A DNA stretch of 24,146 nt from a virus. This document shows, in pieces, positions 1 to 7,283 of this stretch. Below the pieces are notes generated by a model. It had not been told where the DNA came from and did no database searches. It was given only the letters and a program-made list of their open reading frames with translations. The translations under genes and the position numbers were made by a program. Location: positions 1 to 24,146 of IMG/VR virus record IMGVR_UViG_3300042934_000195. One strand, given 5' to 3'. Numbering within the stretch: position 1 is the first letter of the stretch; each line of letters begins with the position of its first letter.

Positions 1-97
1 CCTCCTTAAGTTCTTGTCAAACTCAAGGATAACGGTTCTTTAGGGGTGTTACAATGGATTTTTTGTCATCACAGGTGTTACACTTTTCGATTGCACT
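1..97. other. Left-edge sequence without a recognisable gene
   Basis: No start codon with a ribosome binding site is visible. The nine-base word GGTGTTACA occurs at 45-53 and 74-82, 29 bases apart, and a shorter relative lies at 98-106. The reading frame of the following endonuclease remnant is open back to a TAG at 41-43, but the residues it encodes here do not look like the missing N-terminal part of that enzyme. This may be a recombination junction, but the window edge prevents a firm call. Confidence 0.35.
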
Positions 98-754
98 TTG
101 TTACAGTTTAATTATGCATTAAACAGTGTATACAAGCGATATGATAAAGATGGAAGACCTAAAGGTGGCAGTTTAGAACTCTCATTAAAGGAAGAAGATA
201 CATATCATTTATATAATTTCTTATATGATTTAAAGTCAAATTATAAAGTAGTTAAAAGAAAAATTAAATTAAATGAAAAGGAATTTATGTCGGCAAGAAC
301 AACTATTTCAAGTATTGATATGGTTAACGATTTAATTAAACAAGGATGTGTCCCTAATAAGTCATTAATTTTAGAACCACCAAAAATTGATGACTGTTTT
401 ATTAGTCATTTTATTAGAGGATACTTTGATGGAGATGGATGTGTAGGATTTTATTGCGATACATATAACTCTTTTTCTTATGAGATATTAGGAACGTATA
501 AAATACTTAAATTTATAAAAGATTATAGTGGGATTTCAAAAAATATAAGCATAAGAAAGCTTAAAAATAAAAATATATTTTCTCTAAGGATAAGTGGCAG
601 AAATAGTATAGAAATATTCCATAATTATATTTATAAAAATAAAACAGTATTTTTGCAGAGAAAATATGATAAATCTTTAAAAATGTTAAAATATCTAGGT
701 TTAGATATAACAGAAAGAAGTGAAACGGCTTCGATGGCTGATTTACTTGATTAA
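98..754 (+). pseudogene. LAGLIDADG homing endonuclease, 5'-degraded remnant
   Basis: LAGLIDADG enzymes cut long DNA sites and spread introns, inteins or their own genes. The open frame encodes about 218 residues. A good second LAGLIDADG helix is seen at about residues 108-115 (GYFDGDGC), with the usual downstream basic beta region and a C-terminal helix. The first motif, normally ending in ADG, is replaced by YALNSVY near residues 6-12, so its catalytic acid is missing. The only early start is a TTG without a ribosome binding site, and the frame closes at 41-43. The gene therefore looks truncated or mutated at its 5' end and probably inactive (inference). No intein splicing motifs are seen at either end. 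It precedes a small membrane protein gene and may mark an old insertion just outside the window. Confidence 0.65.
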
Positions 755-783
755 AAATATATAGAAAATGGAGGTTGTCTCCA

Positions 784-1014
784 ATGAAAAATTTGAAATA
801 CACATTACTAGGATTTACGATAGGTCTATTAATATTTTCCTTAGTTGAAAAATTATTTGAAGTTATTATATTATGGTTGGAATCATTGAAAATTCCATTA
901 ACAAAGCAAATATTAAAGGGAAATGTTGAAATGCAACCTATGAAAGAATTTTTAAAACCAGTAAATCCAATTTATGTTGAGTACGACGACGATTATGAGG
1001 ATTTAGATGAATAA
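784..1014 (+). CDS. Small membrane protein with acidic tail, unknown function
   Basis: I do not recognise this 76-residue protein. Residues about 5-32 form one long or two short hydrophobic segments, so it is probably inserted in the membrane. The C-terminus is strongly acidic (YDDDYEDLDE). I chose the ATG at 784 because GGAGG lies at 770-774, nine bases upstream; the in-frame TTG at 775 abuts that site and is unlikely to be used. Small membrane proteins near the start of a packaging module can be holin-like, but nothing here establishes that. It lies between an endonuclease remnant and a regulatory-looking AT-rich gap. Confidence 0.6.
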   Translation: MKNLKYTLLGFTIGLLIFSLVEKLFEVIILWLESLKIPLTKQILKGNVEMQPMKEFLKPVNPIYVEYDDDYEDLDE

Positions 1015-1073
1015 TCTAACAAAACTTGGCTTTTTATGTGGTGTTTTATTTTTTTTATATAACTCACTAAACC

Positions 1074-1119
1074 GTATAATTATCCATTAAACACTATACT
1101 ACAATATGTATAATTATAC
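1074..1119. promoter_or_regulatory. AT-rich gap with two palindromic GTATAATTAT repeats
   Basis: The gap between 1015 and 1183 holds two copies of GTATAATTAT, at 1074-1083 and 1108-1117. The second is part of a perfect 12-base palindrome, GTATAATTATAC (1108-1119). Both contain a TATAAT -10-like box (1075-1080 and 1109-1114), but no convincing -35 box stands at the right distance. A promoter with overlapping operator sites is plausible; only the repeats are directly seen. Confidence 0.3.
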
Positions 1120-1183
1120 TATGTGAAAATAGCACAATTAATATGTGATAAATTATACAAATTAAACAAATTAGAGAGGATGA

Positions 1184-2164
1184 GTGAATATTAACGAATT
1201 AAATAGATTACAAAATGAAACAGCATTTGAACATAAATTACGATTATGTAAGGCAAAGATAAATAAAGAGACAGATATGGATTGGCAGGAAATTGTAGAT
1301 TTACTTGAATTAGATGTGTCAGCAGACCATCTTAGAAAAACGGCGTATGGAATTATTGAATATGATACATATATTCATGGATTTGATGGAGTTGCTACTA
1401 CTATCCTATCAATTTCTGATTTACATGTACCGTTCCAACTTCCTATTAGCACGTTTAGCGATTATGTTGGCAAAGTGGACATATTTCAAATCAATGGTGA
1501 CGTTGTAGACTGTCAGGCATTATCAAAGTTTCCAAAACAGTATCGTATTTCTCCTATGGAAGAAATGATCCAAGCAAGACAATATCTCATTGATGTAATC
1601 GAATATATTAAGCCTAAAAAGGTTATTGTTAATTATGGTAATCATGATAAAAGATTTGCTGCTTATTTTGCCAAGAATCTTGATACTGATATTTTAGAGT
1701 TATTACCAGATACTTCATTAGAATTAATTCTTGTTGATGGATTTAAGCATTACGATAAAAGAACAAAATCAAAGATTCAATATGAACCATTGTGTAACGT
1801 TTTTGATGATATAGAAATTGAATATGTCGATGATTGGAAATGTAAAATAGGAAATACATGGTTTGTTCATCCTTTGGCTTATAGACAAGGAACATTAGCT
1901 ACTGCTGAACAAGCAATGAATTATCTACATAGAACTGAAAGAGATGCGTTTGACTGTGTTGTAATGGCGCATACTCATGCAGTTGGTGATACTGAAAAAG
2001 GATTTATTAGATTATTTGAGCAAGGTGCTTGTTGTGATGTTAAGAAGATGAATTATATGGATGGTAGATTATCTGCACCTCAAAAAATGGGGTTTGCTTT
2101 AATTTGCCAAAACAAAGATGGTGACTTAATTAAAGAAAAGTCAAAAGTAATTGTTTTAAACTAA
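1184..2164 (+). CDS. Calcineurin-like metallophosphoesterase with N-terminal helical domain
   Basis: A 326-residue phosphoesterase that should use a two-metal centre to cleave a phosphate ester; the substrate is unknown. The family signature is complete: D-x-H at 79-81 (SDLHV), GD at 105-106 (NGDVVD), GNHD at 152-155, a histidine at 229 (WFVHP) and the H-x-H pair at 263 and 265 (MAHTHA). Residues 1-60 form a separate helical, probably DNA-binding, segment. Some phages encode similar enzymes just before the terminase genes, which suggests a role in DNA metabolism or packaging (inference). The GTG start follows GAGAGGA. An in-frame ATT six bases further on cannot be excluded, given the unusual starts elsewhere in this window. 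The next gene follows after 30 bases. Confidence 0.85.
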   Translation: MNINELNRLQNETAFEHKLRLCKAKINKETDMDWQEIVDLLELDVSADHLRKTAYGIIEYDTYIHGFDGVATTILSISDLHVPFQLPISTFSDYVGKVDIFQINGDVVDCQALSKFPKQYRISPMEEMIQARQYLIDVIEYIKPKKVIVNYGNHDKRFAAYFAKNLDTDILELLPDTSLELILVDGFKHYDKRTKSKIQYEPLCNVFDDIEIEYVDDWKCKIGNTWFVHPLAYRQGTLATAEQAMNYLHRTERDAFDCVVMAHTHAVGDTEKGFIRLFEQGACCDVKKMNYMDGRLSAPQKMGFALICQNKDGDLIKEKSKVIVLN

Positions 2165-2194
2165 ATAATAATAAACATAAAGAAGGTAAAATAT

Positions 2195-2785
2195 ATGGAA
2201 CTTAAATATAATCTTGAACCAGAAACGTATTGCTGTGAATATTCACTTCTATCAGACGCTTTAAACACATTAGAATACGTCAACAAAAATAAAAGTGATA
2301 ACTTCTCTTCTATTACAATTTTAGGGTATGAAGATATTATTGAAAGATTGTTAAAGGCAGTTTGTCAGGTAAGATTTCAAGATAGTGATGCAGAGTTATC
2401 ATTTCATCATTTAGACTACGATTATGTGGATTATGATGGAGAGTATGCGTTGTTACTAACTTTAGAAGATTGTTATGCTAGAGAATTTACGATATCAGTT
2501 GAAAAGGCAAAATATGAAGATGGTACATATAAAACATATGAGCAAGACTACTTATATATTGATGACGCTTGCAGCGAAGAATTAGTAAAGAAACATCTAC
2601 AGTTTGAAAATACTATGGATTTCTTTGAGATTACAGAGGAATGTGAAGAAGATATCGATGAATCATATAAATGTGATGGAGATTGTGAAAACTGTGAATT
2701 AGGTGGTGATGATGAAAAAGTTAGTTTATATAATTTAGTTGAGGATATCGTTGATACTGTATTGTCAGAAAAGTACGGTGTATAA
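2195..2785 (+). CDS. Acidic hypothetical protein with C-terminal cysteine cluster
   Basis: This 196-residue protein is not recognised. It is very rich in Asp and Glu, for example in the segments around residues 70-85 and 145-175. Near the C-terminus it has a cluster of cysteines spaced C-x3-C-x2-C (CDGDCENC, about residues 159-166), which could bind a metal. Its charge resembles DNA-mimic or nucleic-acid-displacing phage proteins, but that is speculation. The ATG follows GAAGG at normal spacing. It lies in the same transcription unit as the phosphoesterase and is followed by an intrinsic terminator. Confidence 0.65.
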   Translation: MELKYNLEPETYCCEYSLLSDALNTLEYVNKNKSDNFSSITILGYEDIIERLLKAVCQVRFQDSDAELSFHHLDYDYVDYDGEYALLLTLEDCYAREFTISVEKAKYEDGTYKTYEQDYLYIDDACSEELVKKHLQFENTMDFFEITEECEEDIDESYKCDGDCENCELGGDDEKVSLYNLVEDIVDTVLSEKYGV

Positions 2786-2851
2786 TTTTTATTACACATA
2801 ATAATATACAACATAAATTGAGAATTTTATAAGGTTTAAATACAGAACAAA

Positions 2852-2875
2852 GGCATCTCATCAGAGGTGTCTTTT
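2852..2875 (+). terminator. Intrinsic terminator
   Basis: Eight-base stem GGCATCTC (2852-2859) pairs with GAGGTGTC (2864-2871), including two G-U pairs, around an ATCA loop. TTTT follows at once. It ends the phosphoesterase and acidic protein unit. Confidence 0.75.
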
Positions 2876-2938
2876 CTTGTGTGTTTAAAAATACACTCAA
2901 ATTTAGGGTGATGACCGATACATCAGAAAGAGGTTCAT

Positions 2939-3328
2939 ATGAAACAAGAATTAATAAACAAATTACAATCAGATTTAGAAAAACTAATTGAAAAACACAG
3001 TAAATTTATTGAAAAGGATGATTTTGGCACTGCGTTAAATGTAATGAAGAATATTGATTATATTAATTCACAGTTAAGAAATATTGATTATGAAACGCTA
3101 GTATCAAAATATTCAACAAGCGATAACGGAAAACGAATAGAACTTATTTCTATCTGGAAACAAAATGCATTTGGTGATATTAAAGACCATGAAACGTATG
3201 TAATAAAAGAAAAATATAAAAGTAGTATCTATGATGCATTAAACCAACTTTCAGATAATTGGAATAATATGTCTGATGAAGAAAAAGAAAATGTATATAA
3301 ACTATTTGGTGCAAATACCAAAAAATAA
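2939..3328 (+). CDS. Helical hypothetical protein
   Basis: I do not recognise this 129-residue protein. Residues 1-50 are predicted by eye to be a long charged alpha-helix or coiled coil, with leucines and isoleucines at heptad-like spacing. The rest is mixed, with a C-terminal helix rich in acidic residues. The ATG has AGAAAGAGG upstream. It stands alone between terminators (one before, two after), so it is probably its own small unit with a promoter somewhere in 2876-2938. Confidence 0.55.
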   Translation: MKQELINKLQSDLEKLIEKHSKFIEKDDFGTALNVMKNIDYINSQLRNIDYETLVSKYSTSDNGKRIELISIWKQNAFGDIKDHETYVIKEKYKSSIYDALNQLSDNWNNMSDEEKENVYKLFGANTKK

Positions 3329-3347
3329 TAAACATAATTATATCAAG

Positions 3348-3379
3348 GCAGATAGAAGTCAAATTTTATCTGCTTTTTT
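3348..3379 (+). terminator. Intrinsic terminator, first of tandem pair
   Basis: GCAGATA (3348-3354) pairs perfectly with TATCTGC (3367-3373), followed by six T residues (3374-3379). Confidence 0.8.
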
Positions 3380-3382
3380 AAG

Positions 3383-3411
3383 GTCATACTTTTCATCGGG
3401 TATGACTTTTT
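3383..3411 (+). terminator. Intrinsic terminator, second of tandem pair
   Basis: GTCATAC (3383-3389) pairs perfectly with GTATGAC (3400-3406), followed by TTTTT (3407-3411). It starts only four bases after the previous terminator, so readthrough into the next gene should be very low unless antitermination occurs. Confidence 0.8.
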
Positions 3412-3415
3412 ATTG

Positions 3416-3475
3416 TGGGAGAACATTTACCTAGCTAGTAAATGTCAATGTAGTTTCTGACCGACTACTCTCCCA
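3416..3475 (+). ncRNA. Compact three-way-junction RNA element upstream of HNH gene
   Basis: Three perfect helices fold into a closed junction. P1 is TGGGAGA (3416-3422) with TCTCCCA (3469-3475). P2 is ACATTTAC (3423-3430) with GTAAATGT (3438-3445). P3 is GTAGT (3450-3454) with ACTAC (3464-3468). P1 abuts P2 and P3 with no unpaired base, and four bases (CAAT) join P2 to P3. Bases 3454-3462 of the P3 side and loop are perfectly complementary to the nine bases before the HNH start codon. Hammerhead core motifs are absent and it is not a tRNA. A cis-acting translation control element is my inference. Confidence 0.5.
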
Positions 3476-3490
3476 TTATTTTAATGTTGT

Positions 3491-3521
3491 GGTCAGATTA
3501 TGAAAGGTAGGTCAGAAAATG
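3491..3521 (+). promoter_or_regulatory. Start region of HNH gene with two GGTCAGA repeats matching the upstream RNA loop
   Basis: The leader carries GGTCAGA at 3491-3497 and again at 3510-3516. The second copy extends to GGTCAGAAA (3510-3518), which directly abuts the ATG at 3519 and overlaps the ribosome landing zone after AAAGG (3503-3507). The upstream element contains TTTCTGACC (3454-3462), the exact complement. Pairing would block the start; the first copy could compete for the same loop. Confidence 0.4.
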
Positions 3522-4418
3522 GCAGATAAATGGACAGACGATCAATTAACATTATTGAAATCATTATATAAAGATTTTACTAATGAGGAATTAATACAAC
3601 AATATTTTCCGAATAGAACAAATCGGTCGCTAGAATCTATTGCAAGCAAATACAATTTTTCTGGTAAAACAGAAGAAACAATGAAACGAGTTAATAAAAT
3701 TAAAGGTACAAAAACTGCTGAAAAGATCAGAGGAATAAAACGCAGTAAAGATACTAAAGAAAAAATATCTAAAAACAAAAAAGAATACTGGAAAACTCAT
3801 GAAGTTGGTGAACATTTATTACATCCAACAGATGAAACAAGACGAAAAATGAGTAAATCTAAAAAAGCAATTGGAAAATGGAAAGGTAATTCTAACCCTA
3901 GACATATAAATCCGCTAAATGGAGAAATGAATGGTAAATGGAAAGGTGGAATTACTGATTTATATCAAGAGCTAAGAAGTGATACTAAAGACTGGCAAAC
4001 TAACTCAATGGATTTTTGTAAATATAAATGTATTGTTACTGATAAATCATTCGATGAAGTTCATCATTTAATTCCTTTTAAAGATATTATGAAAGAAACA
4101 TTTAATATTCTAAATTTAGATATGAGAAAGAATATGTCTAAATATAAGCAAGATGATGTTGATAGCATTAAAGAAACATTAAAAATATTGCATATCAGTT
4201 ATGGGTATGGAATTTGTTTACGCAAAGATATACATAAATTATTTCATGATAATTATGGATATTTTAATAATACACCATATCAATTTCTTGATTTTGTTTA
4301 TAGATTAGATGTCGGAGAATTTGATAAATGGTTAAAAGAAAATAAATTACAATTATATATTAATTATCAGATTATTGATTATTTAGAAAGCAGTTTATTA
4401 TTACAACAGACTGCTTAA
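3519..4418 (+). CDS. NUMOD/HNH homing endonuclease
   Basis: A 299-residue free-standing homing endonuclease. Residues 4-47 form a SANT/Myb-like DNA-binding domain (starting KWTDDQL). Residues about 55-145 carry repeated basic NUMOD3-like modules (RRKMSKSKK, then two NGKWKGG-like motifs), which bind DNA in extended form. The HNH nuclease lies at about 165-245 with the metal-binding VHHLIPF at 181-187. Such enzymes nick or cut phage DNA at conserved genes and copy themselves into that site. It sits directly before the terminase genes, a common target area. Tandem terminators and a structured leader separate it from upstream transcription, so its expression is probably tightly limited. The family call is firm; the target is unknown. 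Confidence 0.9.
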   Translation: MADKWTDDQLTLLKSLYKDFTNEELIQQYFPNRTNRSLESIASKYNFSGKTEETMKRVNKIKGTKTAEKIRGIKRSKDTKEKISKNKKEYWKTHEVGEHLLHPTDETRRKMSKSKKAIGKWKGNSNPRHINPLNGEMNGKWKGGITDLYQELRSDTKDWQTNSMDFCKYKCIVTDKSFDEVHHLIPFKDIMKETFNILNLDMRKNMSKYKQDDVDSIKETLKILHISYGYGICLRKDIHKLFHDNYGYFNNTPYQFLDFVYRLDVGEFDKWLKENKLQLYINYQIIDYLESSLLLQQTA

Positions 4419-4430
4419 TTTTATTATATG

Positions 4431-4448
4431 AAAGAGGTGAGCACTATC
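4431..4448 (+). promoter_or_regulatory. Ribosome binding site pointing to an ATC start
   Basis: AAAGAGGTGA (4431-4440) is followed after five bases by ATC (4446-4448). The in-frame ATG at 4428 lies before this site and has no purine-rich site of its own upstream, so it cannot be the natural start by ordinary rules. Confidence 0.5.
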
Positions 4449-5498
4449 GCTGGTAAGGCTACAAAACTTGAAACTGTCACTAAAAATGTTAGTGCAAAAA
4501 CTCAAGTAAATAAAGATGTAAAAATCAATATTAAACAACATGATAATACACCTAAAGAATTTAGGTGTACATGCTGTGGTAATACATATTCAAAACAACA
4601 AGGAAACTTTATGCCATCAAACTTTGAGACATTTAAAGGTAATGGTGGATACATTGACACTTGCAAAAAATGCACTGATCAACTTTTTGAATACTTAACG
4701 AATTTTTATATGGGGAACGAAGAAAAAGCGATAGACCATATATGTATGATGTATGGTCTTTATTTTAATGAATCTCCTTTAGCTGCTAGTAAGAAAATAA
4801 GTGCTGATAGGAGTAGATTGTCTACATATTCAAGTAAAATTCAGATTAAACCTTGGATTGGTAAAACTTATTTAAATACCATTACTGAACGCATTGAAGA
4901 AGAAAAAGGAAATGTAATTGAATCATTAGAAGACGTTAAAGATTCAAAGAAAGCAAAATTGAAATCTGTTAAGTTCTTTGGGGTAGGTTTTGATGATGAA
5001 GATTATCCATATCTTGAAGATGAGTATCTCGATTGGACTACTAGACACGAGTGTTCAACTAAAGCACAAGAAGAGGTATTTAAACAAATTTGCTATGCAC
5101 AATTAGATATTTTAAAGGCAAAGAAAAAAGGTCTTCCAACTAAGGATTTAACAAAAACTCTTCAGGATTTATTGGCAACAGCTAATCTCCAACCAAAACA
5201 AACTAAAGAAAATACTCTTGCTGAACAAAACACTTTTGGCACTTTGATTAGAAAATGGGAAAATGAAAAGCCGATTCCTGAACCAGACGAAGAATGGAAA
5301 GATGTAGATGGAATTGTTAAGTATATTACCATTTATTTCTTGGGACATCTTTGTAAAATGATGGGTATAAAGAATTCATATGCGCGAATGTATGAACAGG
5401 AAATGGATAAATACAAAGTAGACAAGCCTGAATACGAAGATGACGATGAAGCACTATTTGATGCTGTGTTTGGTGGTGGTTTAGATGATTCAGACTAA
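4446..5498 (+). CDS. terS: Putative small terminase subunit with zinc ribbon
   Basis: This gene directly precedes the large terminase and overlaps it by 14 bases, so its product is the likely DNA-recognition subunit of the packaging motor. The protein is about 350 residues. A zinc ribbon with C-x2-C at about residues 41-44 and C-x2-C at 73-76 leads into a helical region. The middle is charged and helical, and the C-terminus is acidic. Starting at ATC gives MAGKATKLETV, a natural-looking phage N-terminus; the alternative is the ATG at 4428 (six residues more, no ribosome binding site). The small terminase role comes mainly from position, because this family is very diverse. Confidence 0.6.
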   Translation: MAGKATKLETVTKNVSAKTQVNKDVKINIKQHDNTPKEFRCTCCGNTYSKQQGNFMPSNFETFKGNGGYIDTCKKCTDQLFEYLTNFYMGNEEKAIDHICMMYGLYFNESPLAASKKISADRSRLSTYSSKIQIKPWIGKTYLNTITERIEEEKGNVIESLEDVKDSKKAKLKSVKFFGVGFDDEDYPYLEDEYLDWTTRHECSTKAQEEVFKQICYAQLDILKAKKKGLPTKDLTKTLQDLLATANLQPKQTKENTLAEQNTFGTLIRKWENEKPIPEPDEEWKDVDGIVKYITIYFLGHLCKMMGIKNSYARMYEQEMDKYKVDKPEYEDDDEALFDAVFGGGLDDSD

Positions 5499-7233
5499 TA
5501 AAAAAACAGAAAAAGAAGTAGCTAATGATAAAGCAAGTAAAATAATGGACGGAGTAGCTACTTGGTGTAGTTTCTATCGTTCTAATCCTCATAGATTTGC
5601 AAAAGATTATTTGGGAATTACATTAAAATTATTTCAAATGATACTTTTATATATGATGAATGCTAGTAATTACTTTATGTACTTAGCTGCTCGTGGACAA
5701 GGTAAGACGTGGTTAACTGCTGTATTTTGTGTAACCAGATGCATTTTATATCCGGGTACAAAAATATGTGTCGGTTCAAAAAATCGTAATCAAGCGAATG
5801 AAGTTTTAGAAAAAATAACCACAGATTTAATGATTAATTCAGATAATTTAAGAATGGAAATAAGTGATTATTCAGTTGGTCAAAATAAAGCATATATAGA
5901 ATTTAGAAACGGATCTTGGATAAAAGTTATAACGGCTTCAGATTCAGGTAGAAGTGCTAGAGCGAATGTCTTGATTACTGACGAATTTCGTATGGTTGAC
6001 AAAAATATCATTAATACTGTTTTAAGAAAATTTCTAACAGCTCCAAGAAATCCAAAATATTTAAATAAAAAAGAATATAAACATTTAGCTGAAAGAAATA
6101 AAGAAATTTATATGTCAAGTTGTTGGTTTAAAAGTCACTGGAGTTTTGAAAAGGCAAAAGCATATTGTGCTAATTTGGTTAATGACGCTAAAAAATATTT
6201 TATTTGTGGTTTGCCATATCAAATATCAATAAAAGAAGGTCTATTGTCAAAAGAACAAGTTGAAGATGAAATGTCAGAAGCGGATTTTAGTGAAATGGCA
6301 TGGGATATGGAAATGGGTTGCTTGTGGTATGGCGATACTGATGGAGCATTTTTCTCATACGAAGATGTTTCAAAACAAAGAACTTTAAAAACAGCAGTTT
6401 ATCCACCATCTAGCTTATCTGATAAAAAATTTAAAATTCCTGATTTAGCCATCGGAGAAAAACGTATTCTTTCAGTTGACGTTGCTTTATTAGCATCTAA
6501 AAAACAAAATAATGATGCGGCATCTATATTTATTAACAGTTCTTTACCAACAAAAAGTAATAAGTATATAGGAAACCTAATTTATGCTGAAAATCACGAG
6601 GGGTTACATACGAGTGAATTAGCTTTAATTGTGCGAAGATTGTTTGAACAATTTAAATGTACAGAAATTGCATTAGATGTCAAGGGAATAGGTTTAGGAA
6701 TTTACGATGCGCTTTGTCGTGATATACCAGACCCTATAAATGGAGCAATATACCCACCATTAAGTTGTTGCAACGATCAAGTATATGCTGATAGGTGTAT
6801 TGATAAAAAAGCACCAAAAGTTATATGGGCAATTCAAGCTACAGCACAGTTTAATAACGATATGTATTTAATGCTTAGAGATGGATTCAAACAAGGATAT
6901 TTAAACATATTGGTTAATGAATTTGAAGCAGACGAAATTTTAAAGGACATCAGAGGATATAATTCTATGAGTTCATCAGATAAGACAAAATTACAGTTAC
7001 CATATATACAAACTACTCTTCTAGTTAATGAATTAATAAATCTTGAATATGAAACAAAGGGAGTAAATATTAAAGTGTTTGAGAAATCTGGTATGAGAAA
7101 AGACCGTGTTTCAAGTATTGGATACAATTATTGGGTTCAATGTCAGTTGGAAAGAAAGTTTAAACCAAAACAATCGAACTTTGACCCGACTACAATGATC
7201 CAATTCCGTCAACCACAGATTCGCAAATACTAA
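5485..7233 (+). CDS. terL: Terminase large subunit
   Basis: The 582-residue ATPase/nuclease motor that cuts and pumps phage DNA into empty heads. The ATPase domain shows Walker A at about 69-76 (AARGQGKT) and Walker B with the catalytic glutamate at about 162-167 (VLITDE). The C-terminal RNase H-like nuclease domain shows acidic residues in LSVDVAL (D332) and IALDVKG (D398), as in the family. Length is normal and the frame is intact, with no intron or intein. The ATG lies inside the end of the previous gene behind a GGTGGTGG stretch, implying coupled translation. The stop is followed by the TAATAATAAT motif seen after several genes here. Confidence 0.93.
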   Translation: MIQTNKKTEKEVANDKASKIMDGVATWCSFYRSNPHRFAKDYLGITLKLFQMILLYMMNASNYFMYLAARGQGKTWLTAVFCVTRCILYPGTKICVGSKNRNQANEVLEKITTDLMINSDNLRMEISDYSVGQNKAYIEFRNGSWIKVITASDSGRSARANVLITDEFRMVDKNIINTVLRKFLTAPRNPKYLNKKEYKHLAERNKEIYMSSCWFKSHWSFEKAKAYCANLVNDAKKYFICGLPYQISIKEGLLSKEQVEDEMSEADFSEMAWDMEMGCLWYGDTDGAFFSYEDVSKQRTLKTAVYPPSSLSDKKFKIPDLAIGEKRILSVDVALLASKKQNNDAASIFINSSLPTKSNKYIGNLIYAENHEGLHTSELALIVRRLFEQFKCTEIALDVKGIGLGIYDALCRDIPDPINGAIYPPLSCCNDQVYADRCIDKKAPKVIWAIQATAQFNNDMYLMLRDGFKQGYLNILVNEFEADEILKDIRGYNSMSSSDKTKLQLPYIQTTLLVNELINLEYETKGVNIKVFEKSGMRKDRVSSIGYNYWVQCQLERKFKPKQSNFDPTTMIQFRQPQIRKY

Positions 7234-7283
7234 TAATAATATACAATAAGACATATAAAAAAATAAAAAGAAAGGAGGTTATC

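Noticed and set aside
1-97. Joining window ends to complete the intron with the LAGLIDADG gene
   Set aside because: No group I core (P7-like) sequence is visible at the left edge, and nothing shows that the ends are adjacent.
98-754. Intein in the LAGLIDADG frame
   Set aside because: No N-terminal Cys/Ser splice block, no TxxH block and no terminal His-Asn with flanking host protein.
1314-1508. Second + strand frame inside the phosphoesterase gene
   Set aside because: It lies wholly within a gene with intact catalytic motifs and has no ribosome binding site.
3416-3475. tRNA or hammerhead ribozyme
   Set aside because: There is no tRNA arm layout or TTC-type loop, and the hammerhead CUGAUGA and GAAA core elements are absent.
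4428-4430. ATG 4428 as start of the small terminase gene
   Set aside because: It precedes the only ribosome binding site (4431-4440) and has none itself; kept as an alternative only.
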